This document shows, in pieces, positions 37,843-48,879 of a DNA stretch of 64,000 bases. Positions within the stretch are counted from its first letter, which is position 1. Every line of letters starts with the position of its first letter. Below the pieces are notes generated by a model. The model did no database searches and was not told the origin of the DNA. It saw only the letters and a list, made by a program, of their open reading frames with translations. This stretch comes from G965226155 sp965226155 (lineage in GTDB: Bacteria > Pseudomonadota > Gammaproteobacteria > Eutrophobiales > Eutrophobiaceae), in the NCBI GenBank assembly GCA_965226155.1, contig OZ245331.1:1984001-2048000 (forward strand), in the 5' to 3' direction. A program made the translations under genes and the position numbers.

Positions 37843-38911
37843 CGCGGATTCAACTTTGAAGTGCAACGTTGATGTTAAAAAAGACTTCATGTGGTGTTTT
37901 TGAATTAAGTGTTTTTCTGGGACGGTGATTGAGTTTTTTCATGACCAAGTTTAACTGCTTTTGTGTAATCGTGCTGAAGTCCATTTTCTTTGGGAAGTAC
38001 TGTCGAATGAGACCATTGATATTTTCATTTAAACCCCGTTCCCAGGAGACATAAGGATGTGCAAAATAGAACCCCGCGTTCAATTGTTGAGCAATAACCT
38101 CATGCTCAGCAAATTCTTTTCCATTATCCGAGGTGATCGTGTGAACCGACGCCTTCATATTAGACAACAATCGCACGATAGCTTGCCTGACGGCAGAGGC
38201 AGTTCGTCGTTTCACCTGTGCAAATCAAGGTGTACATCGACTTGCGCTCGCTCAAGGTGACCAGCGCCTGTCGATGGCCTTTGCCGATGACGGTGTCCAC
38301 TTCCCAGTCACCGATGCGTGTCTTCCTGTTCACAATGGCTGGACGCTTATCAATGCTGCCCTGATTCACCAGAACCCCACGACGTTGATAACTACCATAA
38401 CGCTTCTTTCGTTTCTTCTGGCAACGCAAGTACCGGTACAGCTCACCGCCGTCTGCCTTGTCCTGGTATATGTAGTGATATATCCATTCATGACTCAGAG
38501 CGATACCTTCTCGTTTATGCAACCAGTCACTGATTTGCTCAGGACTCCATTCGTCCCGCAGCCAGACCTCTACTCGCTCCCACAAGGTCGTGGGGAGTCG
38601 CTGTTGTTGGCTGGCTTCTCGACGCGCTTGCCGGAGCAACTGAGCTTGGCGGGGTCGGTAGCCTCTCAAGCCACGGTTGCGTCTGAGTTCACGGCTAATA
38701 GTAGATTTATGCACGCCTATTAAGGCGGCTATCTCCGTTTGTGTATGTCCTGCTTTCATCAGGGCGCAAATCTGGTAACGTTGATGCTCGGTAAGCTGTG
38801 CGTAGTGTCTCATCTGTGCCTCTCTTTCTTGCTGGAACGAAAGGTAAGGATGCTACCGCAGCTTGCCGTTCGTGCCACCTAATTGAGTTGCACTTACAAA
38901 TTGAATTCACG
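37843..38911 (-). mobile_element. IS30-family element, copy 4 (frameshifted, no target duplication)
   Basis: Complete 1069-bp copy with both ends intact. Read on the element strand the flanks are AAG and TAA, so there is no 3-bp duplication. This suggests that one or both flanks were exchanged by recombination with another copy. It carries the extra T that breaks the transposase frame. Confidence 0.93.
37850..38813 (-). pseudogene. IS30 transposase split by +1 insertion
   Basis: Two overlapping frames of 217 and 121 codons (38160-38813 and 37850-38215). The sequence ATTTGCACAG replaces ATTGCACAG of intact copies, separating the first catalytic Asp from the remaining D and E. Confidence 0.9.
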
Positions 38912-39163
38912 CTTTAAAATTAAAAGAAATTGTGAAATTATCCATTGTTTTTATATGAGCCTACTAGGTAGTAATACTAAGAGTCAAATTGGGATCCTTA
39001 TTTTCAACTTCGTCTTAATAAGAGATAAGATTTATGATATATCAAGAAGTTCAAGCGGTGAACGATGGATTAAACGTTTTCCAAATGTAATGAACATCGG
39101 TAAACTTAAAGATCTCCAGAAATTAAAAACAAAAATTGCTTATAGCCATATAAAAGACTAATA
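38912..39163 (+). pseudogene. possible C-terminal gene remnant beside IS30
   Basis: A frame open from the IS edge to a stop at 39161 encodes about 80 residues (from ATG 38955, about 68: MSLLGSNTKSQIGIL...). No family is recognised. Because the adjoining IS30 lacks a target duplication, this could be the tail of a gene whose front was deleted. It may also be noise. Confidence 0.3.
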
Positions 39164-39210
39164 AATAATTCCAAAGAGAATTAAGTGAAAAAAATATACA
39201 GGCAGATGCT

Positions 39211-42200
39211 GTGAAATCTAAACAGGTGGCCACTGAACAACTGGATAGGTCCGGTTCAATGATCCTTGTTGGTATTGTGGCATGTTTTTTTCTTTCGGGA
39301 TTTGCAGCCCTTTTGTATCAAATTGCTTGGCTGAGACAATTCTCTATCGTGTTTGGGACTTCCGAAATTGCCGTTGCCACGGTATTGGCTGCGTATATGG
39401 CTGGGTTAGCTCTTGGATCAGCCTTAGCTGGTCGATATCTCAATCGCATCAAACGCCCAGTATTGACGTACGGTCTCTTGGAAGGGGGGATTGCAATTAC
39501 AGCATTATCCGTTCCATTGATGTTAGATGCCACAAGTGCGTTATATGTTTATATGATGGGTGGACAGGCAAGTCCTCCTGATAGTGCAGTCTTTGGACAA
39601 ACACTCTTCTACTTGGTAGCGGCTTTTGTGATTCTTGCACTCCCAACTGGATTTATGGGAGCTACTCTTCCGTTGCTCACAAGGCATGCAGTCCGTACTG
39701 ATAAGCAGACAGGATCTAGAGTCGCCTTACTATATGCGACTAATACAGCTGGCGCAGTGACAGGGGCGGTTATCGCCGGTTTTATTATATTACCTAAATT
39801 TGGGTTGAACGGAACAGTGTGGTTCGGAGTCAGTGTCAATGCACTGGTGTTTATTATTGCTTCCAGATTATCCAGATATTTAAAACCTATACCGGAAGTT
39901 GATAGTGAATTCGATAGTCAATCACGAGTGGATGGATTTTTCAAAAGTTGCATTAGACCATTTTTTGATTTGTCTAAATCTTTAGTAGAAAAAATCCGAT
40001 TTGTATTTCAGTCTCAACCCGCTTGGATTTTACCGTTTATGACAATATCTGGCGCTAATGCGTTTTTATATGAAGTGTTATGGACGAGACTGTTGAATCA
40101 TGTATTAGGTGGAAGTATTTATGCTTTTGCAACCATGATCGCAAGTTTTTTGAGTGGCATTGCAATTGGTGGCGGTATTGCTGGCAAATTTGCATCGAAT
40201 AGGCAAAGTGCTGCTATCTCTTTTTCTGCCAGCCAGATATTGATAGCAATTATGTCCATTTTTATCTTTTTCTGGATAGAACAACTGATCCCTGAAACGC
40301 GGAGTATGCAAGAAAATGCGATTTTTGCCATCCTGGTAATGCTGCCGTCAACAATATTTATTGGGGCGACTTTTCCGTTAGCAGTACGAATACTTTCGCG
40401 TCATGAGAGTGACGCGGGGTCATCTACAGCTAGCATTTATGCCTGGAATACTGTCGGGGCTATCGCAGGGGCAATATTAGCTGGATTTTATCTCATTCCC
40501 GCGCTAGGTTTCGAAGGAACTATCAAGAGTGCAGTTATTGTCAATTTGATGCTTGCATTACTCGCCATAATATTTTTACTAGAAAAAAAGAACGTATATG
40601 CTGCTGTCACAACCATCGTACTCATTGGCGTATTCTTCCTATTTAATCCACAAAGGCCAAATATTATTATTCGTGCCTCCGCTCTGGAAACAACGGACTA
40701 TACAAAAGAGAAGGAAGTATTTTTTAAGGTAGGAAGAAGCTCAACTGTTCTATTAATTGATAATGTTGGCTCTTATTTGTTACGTACCAATGGGCTACCT
40801 GAAGCGTCTGTATATTTAAAAGGTGGACAACCGATACGACATAGCCAGAGATGGTTGACTTTGCTGCCAGTTGTTGCACGTCCGGATGCAGAATCCATTC
40901 TCGTTGTTGGATTTGGTGGGGGAATGGCACTCGAAGGTATACCATCTTCAGTAAAAGAGGTGGATGTGATTGAACTAGAACCTGAGGTGATCAATGCAAA
41001 CATGGCTATTAAGGATTTACGGACCTTGGATCCTTTGTCTGATTCAAGAATAAACGTTGTCATCAATGATGCGAGAAACGCATTAAATCTAACCAGTAAG
41101 AAATACGATATCATTGTTTCACAACCATCGCACCCATGGACAGCAGGTGCCTCACACCTATTTACTCAAGAATTCTTGACTCTTGGCAAGGAACATTTAC
41201 TTAGAGATGGGGTGTTTGTGCAATGGATGAATTCACAGTTTCTGGACGAAGGCCTTTTAAGATCGATGGCTGCAACCCTATTGTCAGTGTTCGAGTATGT
41301 CAGAATTTATCAAACCGATCCCGGAGTATTAACTTTTCTAGCTTCAGATTCACCGATAGATATCGAGAAACAAATAATTCGGTCAGAGGGTCGTCCCATT
41401 ATTGATGATCTAAATCACTATAGTACCAACGGTATGAATTCAGTTGAAGATGTGTTGTTGACACTTGCAGTCGATGAAGAAGGTTTAACAAGATTTGCAC
41501 AATATGCCGATCCGATTACTGACGATGATAATAAAATGGCCACACAGAGCGATGCATTCGGGACTGGAATCACAGCTAATAAGCTGTTCGATATATTTGC
41601 ACCATACGACCCTCTACTCAATAGCCAAAGTTGGGTTTTCAATGATCTTGAAGATATTAATTTTGTCTATATGGTAGCTAGGTTAATGATTTTAAGAATG
41701 GGCAATCGAGGAAATAAATTGGCGTCAGTAATACCAGAACATTCTACTAGATTATTGATTAATGCATTAGGACTAGATTATGCAGGAAAAGAAGATAGAG
41801 CCACGGAATATTATTGGGCGGCCTTATCAGAGGATCCAGATAATTTGGCTACCAAATATCTCTTAATTAATCAGAGTCTTGCAAAACTAGCACTTGGAAC
41901 AGCTACGCCTGAAATCCAGAGTGTTGCAAATAGTTTGTACGGTGCCCCCGCTGCATTAGTTGCAGGTTGGAAATATGCATTAGAAGAAAAATGGAAATCC
42001 CTTTCTCAACTCGATTCTGAATTAGCTAAAAGTGAAACGACAGACCCATGGTATGCAAATGCGACACAATTGAGAGCGGATTGGAGATTAAAAACAATTG
42101 ATTACGAAGGCCGTTTTGCAAACGATGCATTGAGATTGCTGGATAGGGCATTGATAATCGATCCATCGCTTGATCGATTTGTATTAAGAGCAGCCAGTGC

Positions 42201-42465
42201 TTTTTTAATACAAGATCCTGATGCATTTGTTGAGTCAGCAAGAATTGTTGGTCAATATATAGAGGGAACAATTAAACGTGTAAAGGATAATGAATATGAG
42301 ATTTCAGAATCAGAGCTTGATACAATAATCATAAGGTTAAACGGATTAATCCCACAAATGACAGACCAGTTGGCACAGTTCACCAGCGGCAGGGCATATG
42401 ACGTAAGGGAATTTCTTGAAGAATTGCTAAATGAGGTTAAGACAGACATCGTAGCGGGAGAATAG
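39211..42465 (+). CDS. large membrane protein with spermidine-synthase-like domain
   Basis: 1084-aa fused MFS/spermidine synthase-type protein. Residues about 15-480 contain about 12-14 transmembrane helices in two similar halves (LSGFAALLYQIAWLRQ and ANAFLYEVLWTRLLNH). A Rossmann-like spermidine-synthase domain follows at about 545-720 (ILVVGFGGGMALEG; DVIELEPEVI; DARNAL). The C-terminal 230 residues are helical and TPR-like. Such proteins are widespread but their substrate is unknown; aminopropyl transfer has not been shown. A GTG start at 39211 is used. No operon partner is evident. Confidence 0.8.
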   Translation: MKSKQVATEQLDRSGSMILVGIVACFFLSGFAALLYQIAWLRQFSIVFGTSEIAVATVLAAYMAGLALGSALAGRYLNRIKRPVLTYGLLEGGIAITALSVPLMLDATSALYVYMMGGQASPPDSAVFGQTLFYLVAAFVILALPTGFMGATLPLLTRHAVRTDKQTGSRVALLYATNTAGAVTGAVIAGFIILPKFGLNGTVWFGVSVNALVFIIASRLSRYLKPIPEVDSEFDSQSRVDGFFKSCIRPFFDLSKSLVEKIRFVFQSQPAWILPFMTISGANAFLYEVLWTRLLNHVLGGSIYAFATMIASFLSGIAIGGGIAGKFASNRQSAAISFSASQILIAIMSIFIFFWIEQLIPETRSMQENAIFAILVMLPSTIFIGATFPLAVRILSRHESDAGSSTASIYAWNTVGAIAGAILAGFYLIPALGFEGTIKSAVIVNLMLALLAIIFLLEKKNVYAAVTTIVLIGVFFLFNPQRPNIIIRASALETTDYTKEKEVFFKVGRSSTVLLIDNVGSYLLRTNGLPEASVYLKGGQPIRHSQRWLTLLPVVARPDAESILVVGFGGGMALEGIPSSVKEVDVIELEPEVINANMAIKDLRTLDPLSDSRINVVINDARNALNLTSKKYDIIVSQPSHPWTAGASHLFTQEFLTLGKEHLLRDGVFVQWMNSQFLDEGLLRSMAATLLSVFEYVRIYQTDPGVLTFLASDSPIDIEKQIIRSEGRPIIDDLNHYSTNGMNSVEDVLLTLAVDEEGLTRFAQYADPITDDDNKMATQSDAFGTGITANKLFDIFAPYDPLLNSQSWVFNDLEDINFVYMVARLMILRMGNRGNKLASVIPEHSTRLLINALGLDYAGKEDRATEYYWAALSEDPDNLATKYLLINQSLAKLALGTATPEIQSVANSLYGAPAALVAGWKYALEEKWKSLSQLDSELAKSETTDPWYANATQLRADWRLKTIDYEGRFANDALRLLDRALIIDPSLDRFVLRAASAFLIQDPDAFVESARIVGQYIEGTIKRVKDNEYEISESELDTIIIRLNGLIPQMTDQLAQFTSGRAYDVREFLEELLNEVKTDIVAGE

Positions 42466-42606
42466 TTTTTCCTACGGTATTGCTGATTAAATTTTATGTG
42501 ATTCTTCTTTCTATTAAATCAGGAAGTACATTACTGATTATCCTAAGCATATTAATTGCATCATTTTCAGAATCCGATGAAGCTAATTTCATACCATAAT
42601 AGTAAA

Positions 42607-43674
42607 CGTGAATTCAATTTGTAAGTGCAACTCAATTAGGTGGCACGAACGGCAAGCTGCGGTAGCATCCTTACCTTTCGTTCCAGCAAGAAAGAGAGGC
42701 ACAGATGAGACACTACACACAGCTTACCGAGCATCAACGTTACCAGATTTACGCCCTGATGAAAGCAGGACATACACAAACGGAGATAGCCGCCTTGATA
42801 GGCGTGCATAAATCTACTATTAGCCGTGAACTCAGACGCAACCGCGGCTTGAGAGGCTATCGACCCCGCCAAGCTCAGTTGCTCCGGCAAGCGCGTCGAG
42901 AAGCCAGCCAACAACAGCGACTCCCCACGACCTTGTGGGAGCGAGTAGAGGTCTGGCTGCGGGACGAATGGAGTCCTGAGCAAATCAGTGACTGGTTGCA
43001 TAAACGAGAAGGTATCGCTCTGAGTCATGAATGGATATATCACTACATATACCAGGACAAGGCAGACGGCGGTGAGCTGTACCGGTACTTGCGTTGCCAG
43101 AAGAAACGAAAGAAGCGTTATGGTAGTTATCAACGTCGTGTGGTTCTGGTGAATCAGGGCAGCATTGATAAGCGTCCCGCCATTGTGAACAGGAAGACAC
43201 GCATCGGTGACTGGGAAGTGGACACCGTCACCGGCAAAGGCCATCGACAGGCGCTGGTCACCTTGAGCGAGCGCAAGTCGATGTACACCTTGATTGCACA
43301 GGTGAAACGACGAACTGCCTCTGCCGTCAGGCAAGCTATCGTGCGATTGTTGTCTAATATGAAGGCGTCGGTTCACACGATCACCTCGGATAATGGAAAA
43401 GAATTTGCTGAGCATGAGGTTATTGCTCAACAATTGAACGCGGGGTTCTATTTTGCACATCCTTATTCCTCCTGGGAACGGGGTTTAAATGAAAATATCA
43501 ATGGTCTCATTCGACAGTACTTCCCAAAGAAAATGGACTTCAGCACGATTACACAAAAGCAGTTAAACTTGGTCATGAAAAAACTCAATCACCGTCCCAG
43601 AAAAACACTTAATTCAAAAACACCACATGAAGTCTTTTTTAACATCAACGTTGCACTTCAAAGTTGAATCCGCG
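42607..43674 (+). mobile_element. IS30-family element, copy 5
   Basis: Complete 1068-bp copy in plus orientation, flanked by a perfect AAA target duplication (42604-42606 and 43675-43677). It lies between the membrane spermidine-synthase-like gene and the nitroreductase gene, 34 bp before the latter's start. Confidence 0.96.
42705..43667 (+). CDS. IS30-family transposase (intact)
   Basis: 320-aa transposase with unbroken frame. Helix-turn-helix at the N-terminus and the DDE triad (WEVDTV, TSDNGKEF, GLNENING) are all present. It has a few private residues (RRVVLVNQ, VDTVTGKG, PYSSWERG). Confidence 0.95.
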   Translation: MRHYTQLTEHQRYQIYALMKAGHTQTEIAALIGVHKSTISRELRRNRGLRGYRPRQAQLLRQARREASQQQRLPTTLWERVEVWLRDEWSPEQISDWLHKREGIALSHEWIYHYIYQDKADGGELYRYLRCQKKRKKRYGSYQRRVVLVNQGSIDKRPAIVNRKTRIGDWEVDTVTGKGHRQALVTLSERKSMYTLIAQVKRRTASAVRQAIVRLLSNMKASVHTITSDNGKEFAEHEVIAQQLNAGFYFAHPYSSWERGLNENINGLIRQYFPKKMDFSTITQKQLNLVMKKLNHRPRKTLNSKTPHEVFFNINVALQS

Positions 43675-43708
43675 AAATAAAATTTCACATATCGTAGGCC
43701 TAATCGGA

Positions 43709-44293
43709 ATGACTTATAAGATTAATAGATCATCGGATACTGAGATTAATAATTACGCTGATTTCTTGAAATCAAGAAGAACTATAAATTTCTATTCAGA
43801 AGAACTGGTTTCGGCAGAAATTTTTGAAGAAGCAATTGATGTTGCAAGATGGGCCCCAAATCATAGATTGACGGAACCATGGCATTTTTACCATCTAGGT
43901 GACATTAGCAAAGCTCGTGCAATTGATCTCATTGCTAACATTAAATCAGAAGGGCAGGGCAATGATGCATATGCAGCTGTTTCTAAAAAGCTTTCTAAAA
44001 TTCCTGGCTGGTTGGTAGTGACATCAAATCTTTCTGATGACCCCTTATTGCAGCAAGAAGATTACGCTTCTTGTTGTTGTGCCATTCAAAATATGATGCT
44101 TTACCTATGGAAAGCAGGCGTGGGTGTTAAATGGACCAGCGGTAAAGTTACGCGAGATGAACGATTTTTTGAAATACTCAGGATCAATATGGAGGAGAAG
44201 ATGATCGTGGGACTGTTTTGGTATGGTTATCCGGATCATGTCCCGTCGCAGAAAAGAAAGACAGTTGACAAAATTCTTACTCGAATTGAGTAA
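43709..44293 (+). CDS. nitroreductase-family protein
   Basis: 194-aa FMN-dependent oxidoreductase of the nitroreductase family. The FMN-binding start is SRRTINFYSEELVS and APNHRLTEPWHFY; the CCCAIQNMMLYLWKAGVGVKW block is typical of the YdjA-like branch. The natural start is ATG 43709; an in-frame extension to 43664 lies in the IS30 end and should be ignored. The next gene (RND adaptor) starts 37 bp later. Confidence 0.85.
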   Translation: MTYKINRSSDTEINNYADFLKSRRTINFYSEELVSAEIFEEAIDVARWAPNHRLTEPWHFYHLGDISKARAIDLIANIKSEGQGNDAYAAVSKKLSKIPGWLVVTSNLSDDPLLQQEDYASCCCAIQNMMLYLWKAGVGVKWTSGKVTRDERFFEILRINMEEKMIVGLFWYGYPDHVPSQKRKTVDKILTRIE

Positions 44294-44330
44294 ATCTCAT
44301 TCGTTTAATCAAGCAAGTAAGAGTTTATAT

Positions 44331-45452
44331 ATGAATAAGATGAAAATAGTTATTTTAATCATCATAGGGCTTGTAGGTCTTGGAGTCTGGTATTACCAGC
44401 AGCCTAATGGCGTTGAGACTACTGGTACTGCCGACATAAAAGGAAGCGGAGAGGGAGTAAGGAGAATGCCGCCGGTATTGGTTATCGTTGAACCGGTAAA
44501 ATATCAGGAGATCGTAGACTCAATTGAATCCATAGGCACTTCCCATGCCAATGAGTCGGTCATTCTTACTGCAAAAGTAACCGATACAGTAAACCGTATA
44601 CATTTTGAGGATGGCGACTATGTAGAAGCGGGTAAAATCTTGGTGGAGATGACCAACAAGGAAGAATCAGCGTTACTTGCCGAAGCCCAAGCCAATCTTA
44701 ATGATGCACGCAGACAATTCAGCCGCCAACAAGGTCTGGGTTTAAGAGGATTGGCGGCGGATTCAGCGATAGATGAAACCAAGGCACGAGTTGAAGTAGC
44801 TGATGCTCGTTATAATGCAATAACAGCGCGGATGAATGATCGATTAATTCAGGCACCGTTTGGCGGCTTACTCGGATTTCGTGAGATAAGTATAGGCACC
44901 TTACTTACATCTAACACCCCAATAACCACACTCGATGATATATCTGTCATAAAAGCAGATTTCTCTATTCCCGAAAGTTACTTAAGTGCTGTTGAGATCG
45001 GAAATAAGATAATTGCCCATAGTGAATCATGGAAAGACCTTGAATTCATCGGTACTGTTAGTTCAATTGGGTCTCGGATTGACCCGGTGACCAGGGCAGT
45101 TATAGTTAGGGCGATCATACCGAATGAAGATCGCCTGTTACGTCCCGGCATGCTGCTGACAATCAAGATGGTGACCGACGTCAGGCAGGCTCTAGTCATT
45201 CCGGAGTCTGCTTTCATTCAGGATGGGAATATATCATTTGTTTACCTTGCTAGCACTGATGGCCTGTCACATAAGCAAATAATTACAATTGGTTCAAGAA
45301 GAGCCGGTATGGTTGAAATAATTGATGGGCTGAATGAAGGAGATATAGTAATTACTGAAGGTGCTTTTAAACTTAGGGACGGTGCGGCTTATCGGGTGAG
45401 CGGCACAAAGGAGAATACATTTCAAACCGAAGATGGTCGAATTAACAGGTAA
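44331..45452 (+). CDS. RND efflux periplasmic adaptor subunit
   Basis: 373-aa membrane-fusion protein (HlyD/AcrA family). It has an N-terminal membrane anchor (MKIVILIIIGLVGLGVWYY), a lipoyl-like half-motif (VNRIHFEDGDYVEAGKILVEM), a coiled-coil hairpin (about 115-160) and beta-barrel domains. The ATG at 44331 is preferred over an upstream in-frame ATG at 44223, which lies inside the nitroreductase gene. Its stop overlaps the RND transporter start. Confidence 0.88.
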   Translation: MNKMKIVILIIIGLVGLGVWYYQQPNGVETTGTADIKGSGEGVRRMPPVLVIVEPVKYQEIVDSIESIGTSHANESVILTAKVTDTVNRIHFEDGDYVEAGKILVEMTNKEESALLAEAQANLNDARRQFSRQQGLGLRGLAADSAIDETKARVEVADARYNAITARMNDRLIQAPFGGLLGFREISIGTLLTSNTPITTLDDISVIKADFSIPESYLSAVEIGNKIIAHSESWKDLEFIGTVSSIGSRIDPVTRAVIVRAIIPNEDRLLRPGMLLTIKMVTDVRQALVIPESAFIQDGNISFVYLASTDGLSHKQIITIGSRRAGMVEIIDGLNEGDIVITEGAFKLRDGAAYRVSGTKENTFQTEDGRINR

Positions 45453-48400
45453 TGTGGTTGTCTGATACATCAATTAAGAGGCCGGTATTTGCAACTGTCC
45501 TTAGTCTCATGCTCATTGCATTCGGTGTTTTGTCATTTTATGAATTATCATTAAGGGAATATCCGGATATTACCCCGCCTGTCGTCTCTATAAATACGAC
45601 CTATGTCGGTGCATCTGCTGATGTGGTCGAATCAACTATCACACAAAGGCTTGAAGAAGAAATCAGTGGGATTGCTGGGATCAATTCAATTACCTCATCT
45701 AGTCGGGATGGTCGTTCAAATATTACGGTTGAATTTAATCTCGATAGAGATCTTGATGATGCTACCAATGATGTCAGGGACAAGGTAACAGCCGTACAGA
45801 ATCAGCTACCAGAAGATTCGAATGTACCTAGGATCTCAAAACGTGAAGCTGATCCACGCCCCATACTATGGATGAGTTTCCTCAATAATACCGGAAAGAG
45901 TCAAATGGAAATGACTGATTACCTGGATCGGAATGTCGTTGATCGACTAGCTGTAATATCCGGGGTGTCTGAGATTAGTTTTCCTAATGGTAGCCGTCCT
46001 TCCATGCGTATTTGGATAGACCGCCTGGCACTGGCCGCTCGAAACCTTACGGTTATTGATATTGAAAATACCTTATATAGGGAGAATATTGAGCTTCCTG
46101 CTGGCCGGCTAGACTCTAAAGATAAGGAATTCACTGCTCGCATTGCCCGTAATTATCAGACGGCTGAAGATTTTAGAGCAATGGTTATTAAGCGAGGGGA
46201 TGACGGACATTTCATCCGTCTTGGTGAAGTGGCAGAAGTGGAAGTGGCACCAAGAGATATACGTACCGTGTCCCGCACAAATGGTCAGGACATGATTAGC
46301 ATGGGTATTGTCAAACAATCAACGGCTAACACACTGGAAGTATTGGATGCTGTTAAGAAAGAAATTAGTAAAATTAATGCTGAATTGCCAGATGGTATGT
46401 CTGTTGTGTTGTCGTCTGATGCATCTGTATTTATTCGAGAGGCTATATCTAAGGTGTACTATACTATTGGGCAGACAACGTTTTTAGTTGGGTTGGTTAT
46501 TCTGGTCTTTCTAGGTAGCTTCAGGGCCATGATAATTCCGGTACTGACTATACCTATATGTCTTACAGCATCGTTTTTTATTCTAGCGGCACTTGGTTAT
46601 TCTATAAATCTGATTACCTTGCTTGCCCTTGTTTTGTCGATTGGGTTAGTTGTTGATGATGCTATTGTTGTACTTGAAAATGTACACCGAAGGATTGATG
46701 AAGGTGAGGAACCTTTACTAGCTGCTATTAATGGTACACGTCAAGTTGGGTTTGCTGTTATTGCGACAACAGTTGTGTTGATAGCTATGTTTGCGCCAAT
46801 TGCCTTCCTGAAAGATAATATCGGTAGGATATTCTCAGAATTAGCCATCACTATCTCCGCTGCGGTTATTTTTTCTAGTATTTTAGCCTTGTCTTTGGTT
46901 CCCATGTTATGTTCTAAATTATTAAGACCATCTGGCTCAAAGACAGTGATGTCATATCGCGTAAATAACATGTTTAATTGGATTGCTGGCAAATATCAGA
47001 TTTTATTAAACAAGGCTCTACGCTATTCATGGACTGTGGTCATTATTTTGGTGTTAACAGGTTTCGGTGCCTATCAGCTATTCAACATGATCCCACAAGA
47101 ATATGCACCGAGTGAAGACCAAGGTGAATTTATTTCTTTACTTAGCGCAGCTGAGGGGACCAGCTATACGCGGATGGAACAGGTATTGCTTCCACAGATC
47201 GAAGAACCTATCTTGCCGTTAGTAAAAACAGGTGAAGTAGAACGTGCCATGTTTAGGATCCCTGGCTTCAACAACAATATCAATTCTGGCTTTTCGGTGA
47301 TTAAATTATCACCATGGGATAAGCGTACCCAATCAACCGATGAAATCATGCAGGAATTTGTGAAGAATTGGAATCAGATTCCCGGTGTAAGAATGTTCGC
47401 CTTTGCACGGTCAGGATTGTCTAGAGGCGGTGGGGGACGACCAGTGCAGTTCGTTGTAGGCGGACCGAATTATGAGGAACTTGTACGCTGGCGGGACATT
47501 ATCTTGCGTAGTATCGAAAGATATCCGGGTATGACCCGTATTGACACCGACCTAAAGGAAAATCAACCGCAGGTAGAAGTCCGTATTAAAAAGGACCGTG
47601 CTGCAGAATTGGGAGTTTCTCTGCAGACGATTGGCAGGACATTATCTGCGATGATGAGCGACCAGCCCATAACTACCTATGTCGTTAATGGAGAAGAATA
47701 TGATGTGGTTATTCAGGCGAAAGACGAGCAAAGGGCAACGCCTGATGACATGTCTAATATTTATGTTAGATCTGATCGGACAGGTGAGCTGATTCCACTG
47801 TCAAACCTAATTACTGTCGAGGTTAAAGCGGGTGTCGGAAATCTATACCGTTATAACCGATATCGGGCATTGACTATCAGTGCAAATTTGGTACCAGGTT
47901 TTGTCCTTGGGGATGCATTAAATTTTCTCGAGAATGTAATTAATGAAGAGCTGCCCGAGAGTGCACATATCGATTACAAAGGTCAATCTAAAGAGTACAA
48001 GGAATCTTCTAGGGGTATATTTTTTACCTTGGCCATAGCCTTACTTGTCGTGTTTCTTGTTTTATCAGCGCAGTTTGAAAGCTTCATCCATCCAGTAATC
48101 ATCATGGTGACTGTGCCGTTAGCAATATTGGGGGCGATGCTTGGATTAATTATCACAGACAGTACTATCAATATCTTTAGTCAGGTAGGTATTGTGATGC
48201 TAGTGGGTATAGCCGCTAAAAACGGCATCCTCATTGTTGAATTTATAAATCAGTTGAGAGAGCAGGGCATGAAATTTGAAGAAGCTATAGTAAATGCAGC
48301 CAGAATCCGGTTTCGACCTGTCATGATGACAACGTTTTCAACACTGATGGGCTCGTTGCCATTGTTATTTGGCACTGGAGCAGGCTCTGAGAGCCGTAAT

Positions 48401-48556
48401 CTATTAGGTATTGTTCTCTTCTCTGGGGTTTTGTTTGCTACATTATTTACATTGTTTGTAGTCCCTCTCTGCTATCACCTGATAGCACGTAATACTGCGT
48501 CTCGCAATGCTATTTTTAATAAGTTAGAAAAGATGCAAGTTCAGATTGAAGTTTGA
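45452..48556 (+). CDS. RND (HAE1-type) multidrug efflux transporter
   Basis: 1034-aa inner-membrane proton-driven exporter (AcrB/MexB family). It has 12 transmembrane helices in two halves with two large periplasmic loops, the N-terminal signature SIKRPVFATVLSLML, and the proton-relay Asp pair in TM4 (GLVVDDAIVVLENVHRR). It is full length and pairs with the adaptor gene. No outer-membrane factor is encoded nearby, so a TolC-type partner elsewhere is expected. Confidence 0.93.
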   Translation: MWLSDTSIKRPVFATVLSLMLIAFGVLSFYELSLREYPDITPPVVSINTTYVGASADVVESTITQRLEEEISGIAGINSITSSSRDGRSNITVEFNLDRDLDDATNDVRDKVTAVQNQLPEDSNVPRISKREADPRPILWMSFLNNTGKSQMEMTDYLDRNVVDRLAVISGVSEISFPNGSRPSMRIWIDRLALAARNLTVIDIENTLYRENIELPAGRLDSKDKEFTARIARNYQTAEDFRAMVIKRGDDGHFIRLGEVAEVEVAPRDIRTVSRTNGQDMISMGIVKQSTANTLEVLDAVKKEISKINAELPDGMSVVLSSDASVFIREAISKVYYTIGQTTFLVGLVILVFLGSFRAMIIPVLTIPICLTASFFILAALGYSINLITLLALVLSIGLVVDDAIVVLENVHRRIDEGEEPLLAAINGTRQVGFAVIATTVVLIAMFAPIAFLKDNIGRIFSELAITISAAVIFSSILALSLVPMLCSKLLRPSGSKTVMSYRVNNMFNWIAGKYQILLNKALRYSWTVVIILVLTGFGAYQLFNMIPQEYAPSEDQGEFISLLSAAEGTSYTRMEQVLLPQIEEPILPLVKTGEVERAMFRIPGFNNNINSGFSVIKLSPWDKRTQSTDEIMQEFVKNWNQIPGVRMFAFARSGLSRGGGGRPVQFVVGGPNYEELVRWRDIILRSIERYPGMTRIDTDLKENQPQVEVRIKKDRAAELGVSLQTIGRTLSAMMSDQPITTYVVNGEEYDVVIQAKDEQRATPDDMSNIYVRSDRTGELIPLSNLITVEVKAGVGNLYRYNRYRALTISANLVPGFVLGDALNFLENVINEELPESAHIDYKGQSKEYKESSRGIFFTLAIALLVVFLVLSAQFESFIHPVIIMVTVPLAILGAMLGLIITDSTINIFSQVGIVMLVGIAAKNGILIVEFINQLREQGMKFEEAIVNAARIRFRPVMMTTFSTLMGSLPLLFGTGAGSESRNLLGIVLFSGVLFATLFTLFVVPLCYHLIARNTASRNAIFNKLEKMQVQIEV

Positions 48557-48879
48557 ACTAAAACGTAATGCAAATTAGAATTCGCTATTCAATAATCCAC
48601 CTAAAGATCAGTCAGTGAAAGAAACTTTATCCGCCTCGGAATTAATACAAAGCGGTTTAGCGCATCATAAAGCTGGCAGACTGCGCGAGGCTGAAGCCGA
48701 TTATCAGTTAATTCCAAAAGGACATCCTCAGCATCCTGATGCATTGCATTATTTGGGCATTGTCGCTCACCAGCTGGGGAAAAATGAAATTGCTGTTAAC
48801 TTAATTGACAAAGCAATTAATATAAATCCGAGAGTGCCAGACTTTTATGTTAACTGTGGTGAAGCATATCGGGCACTGC

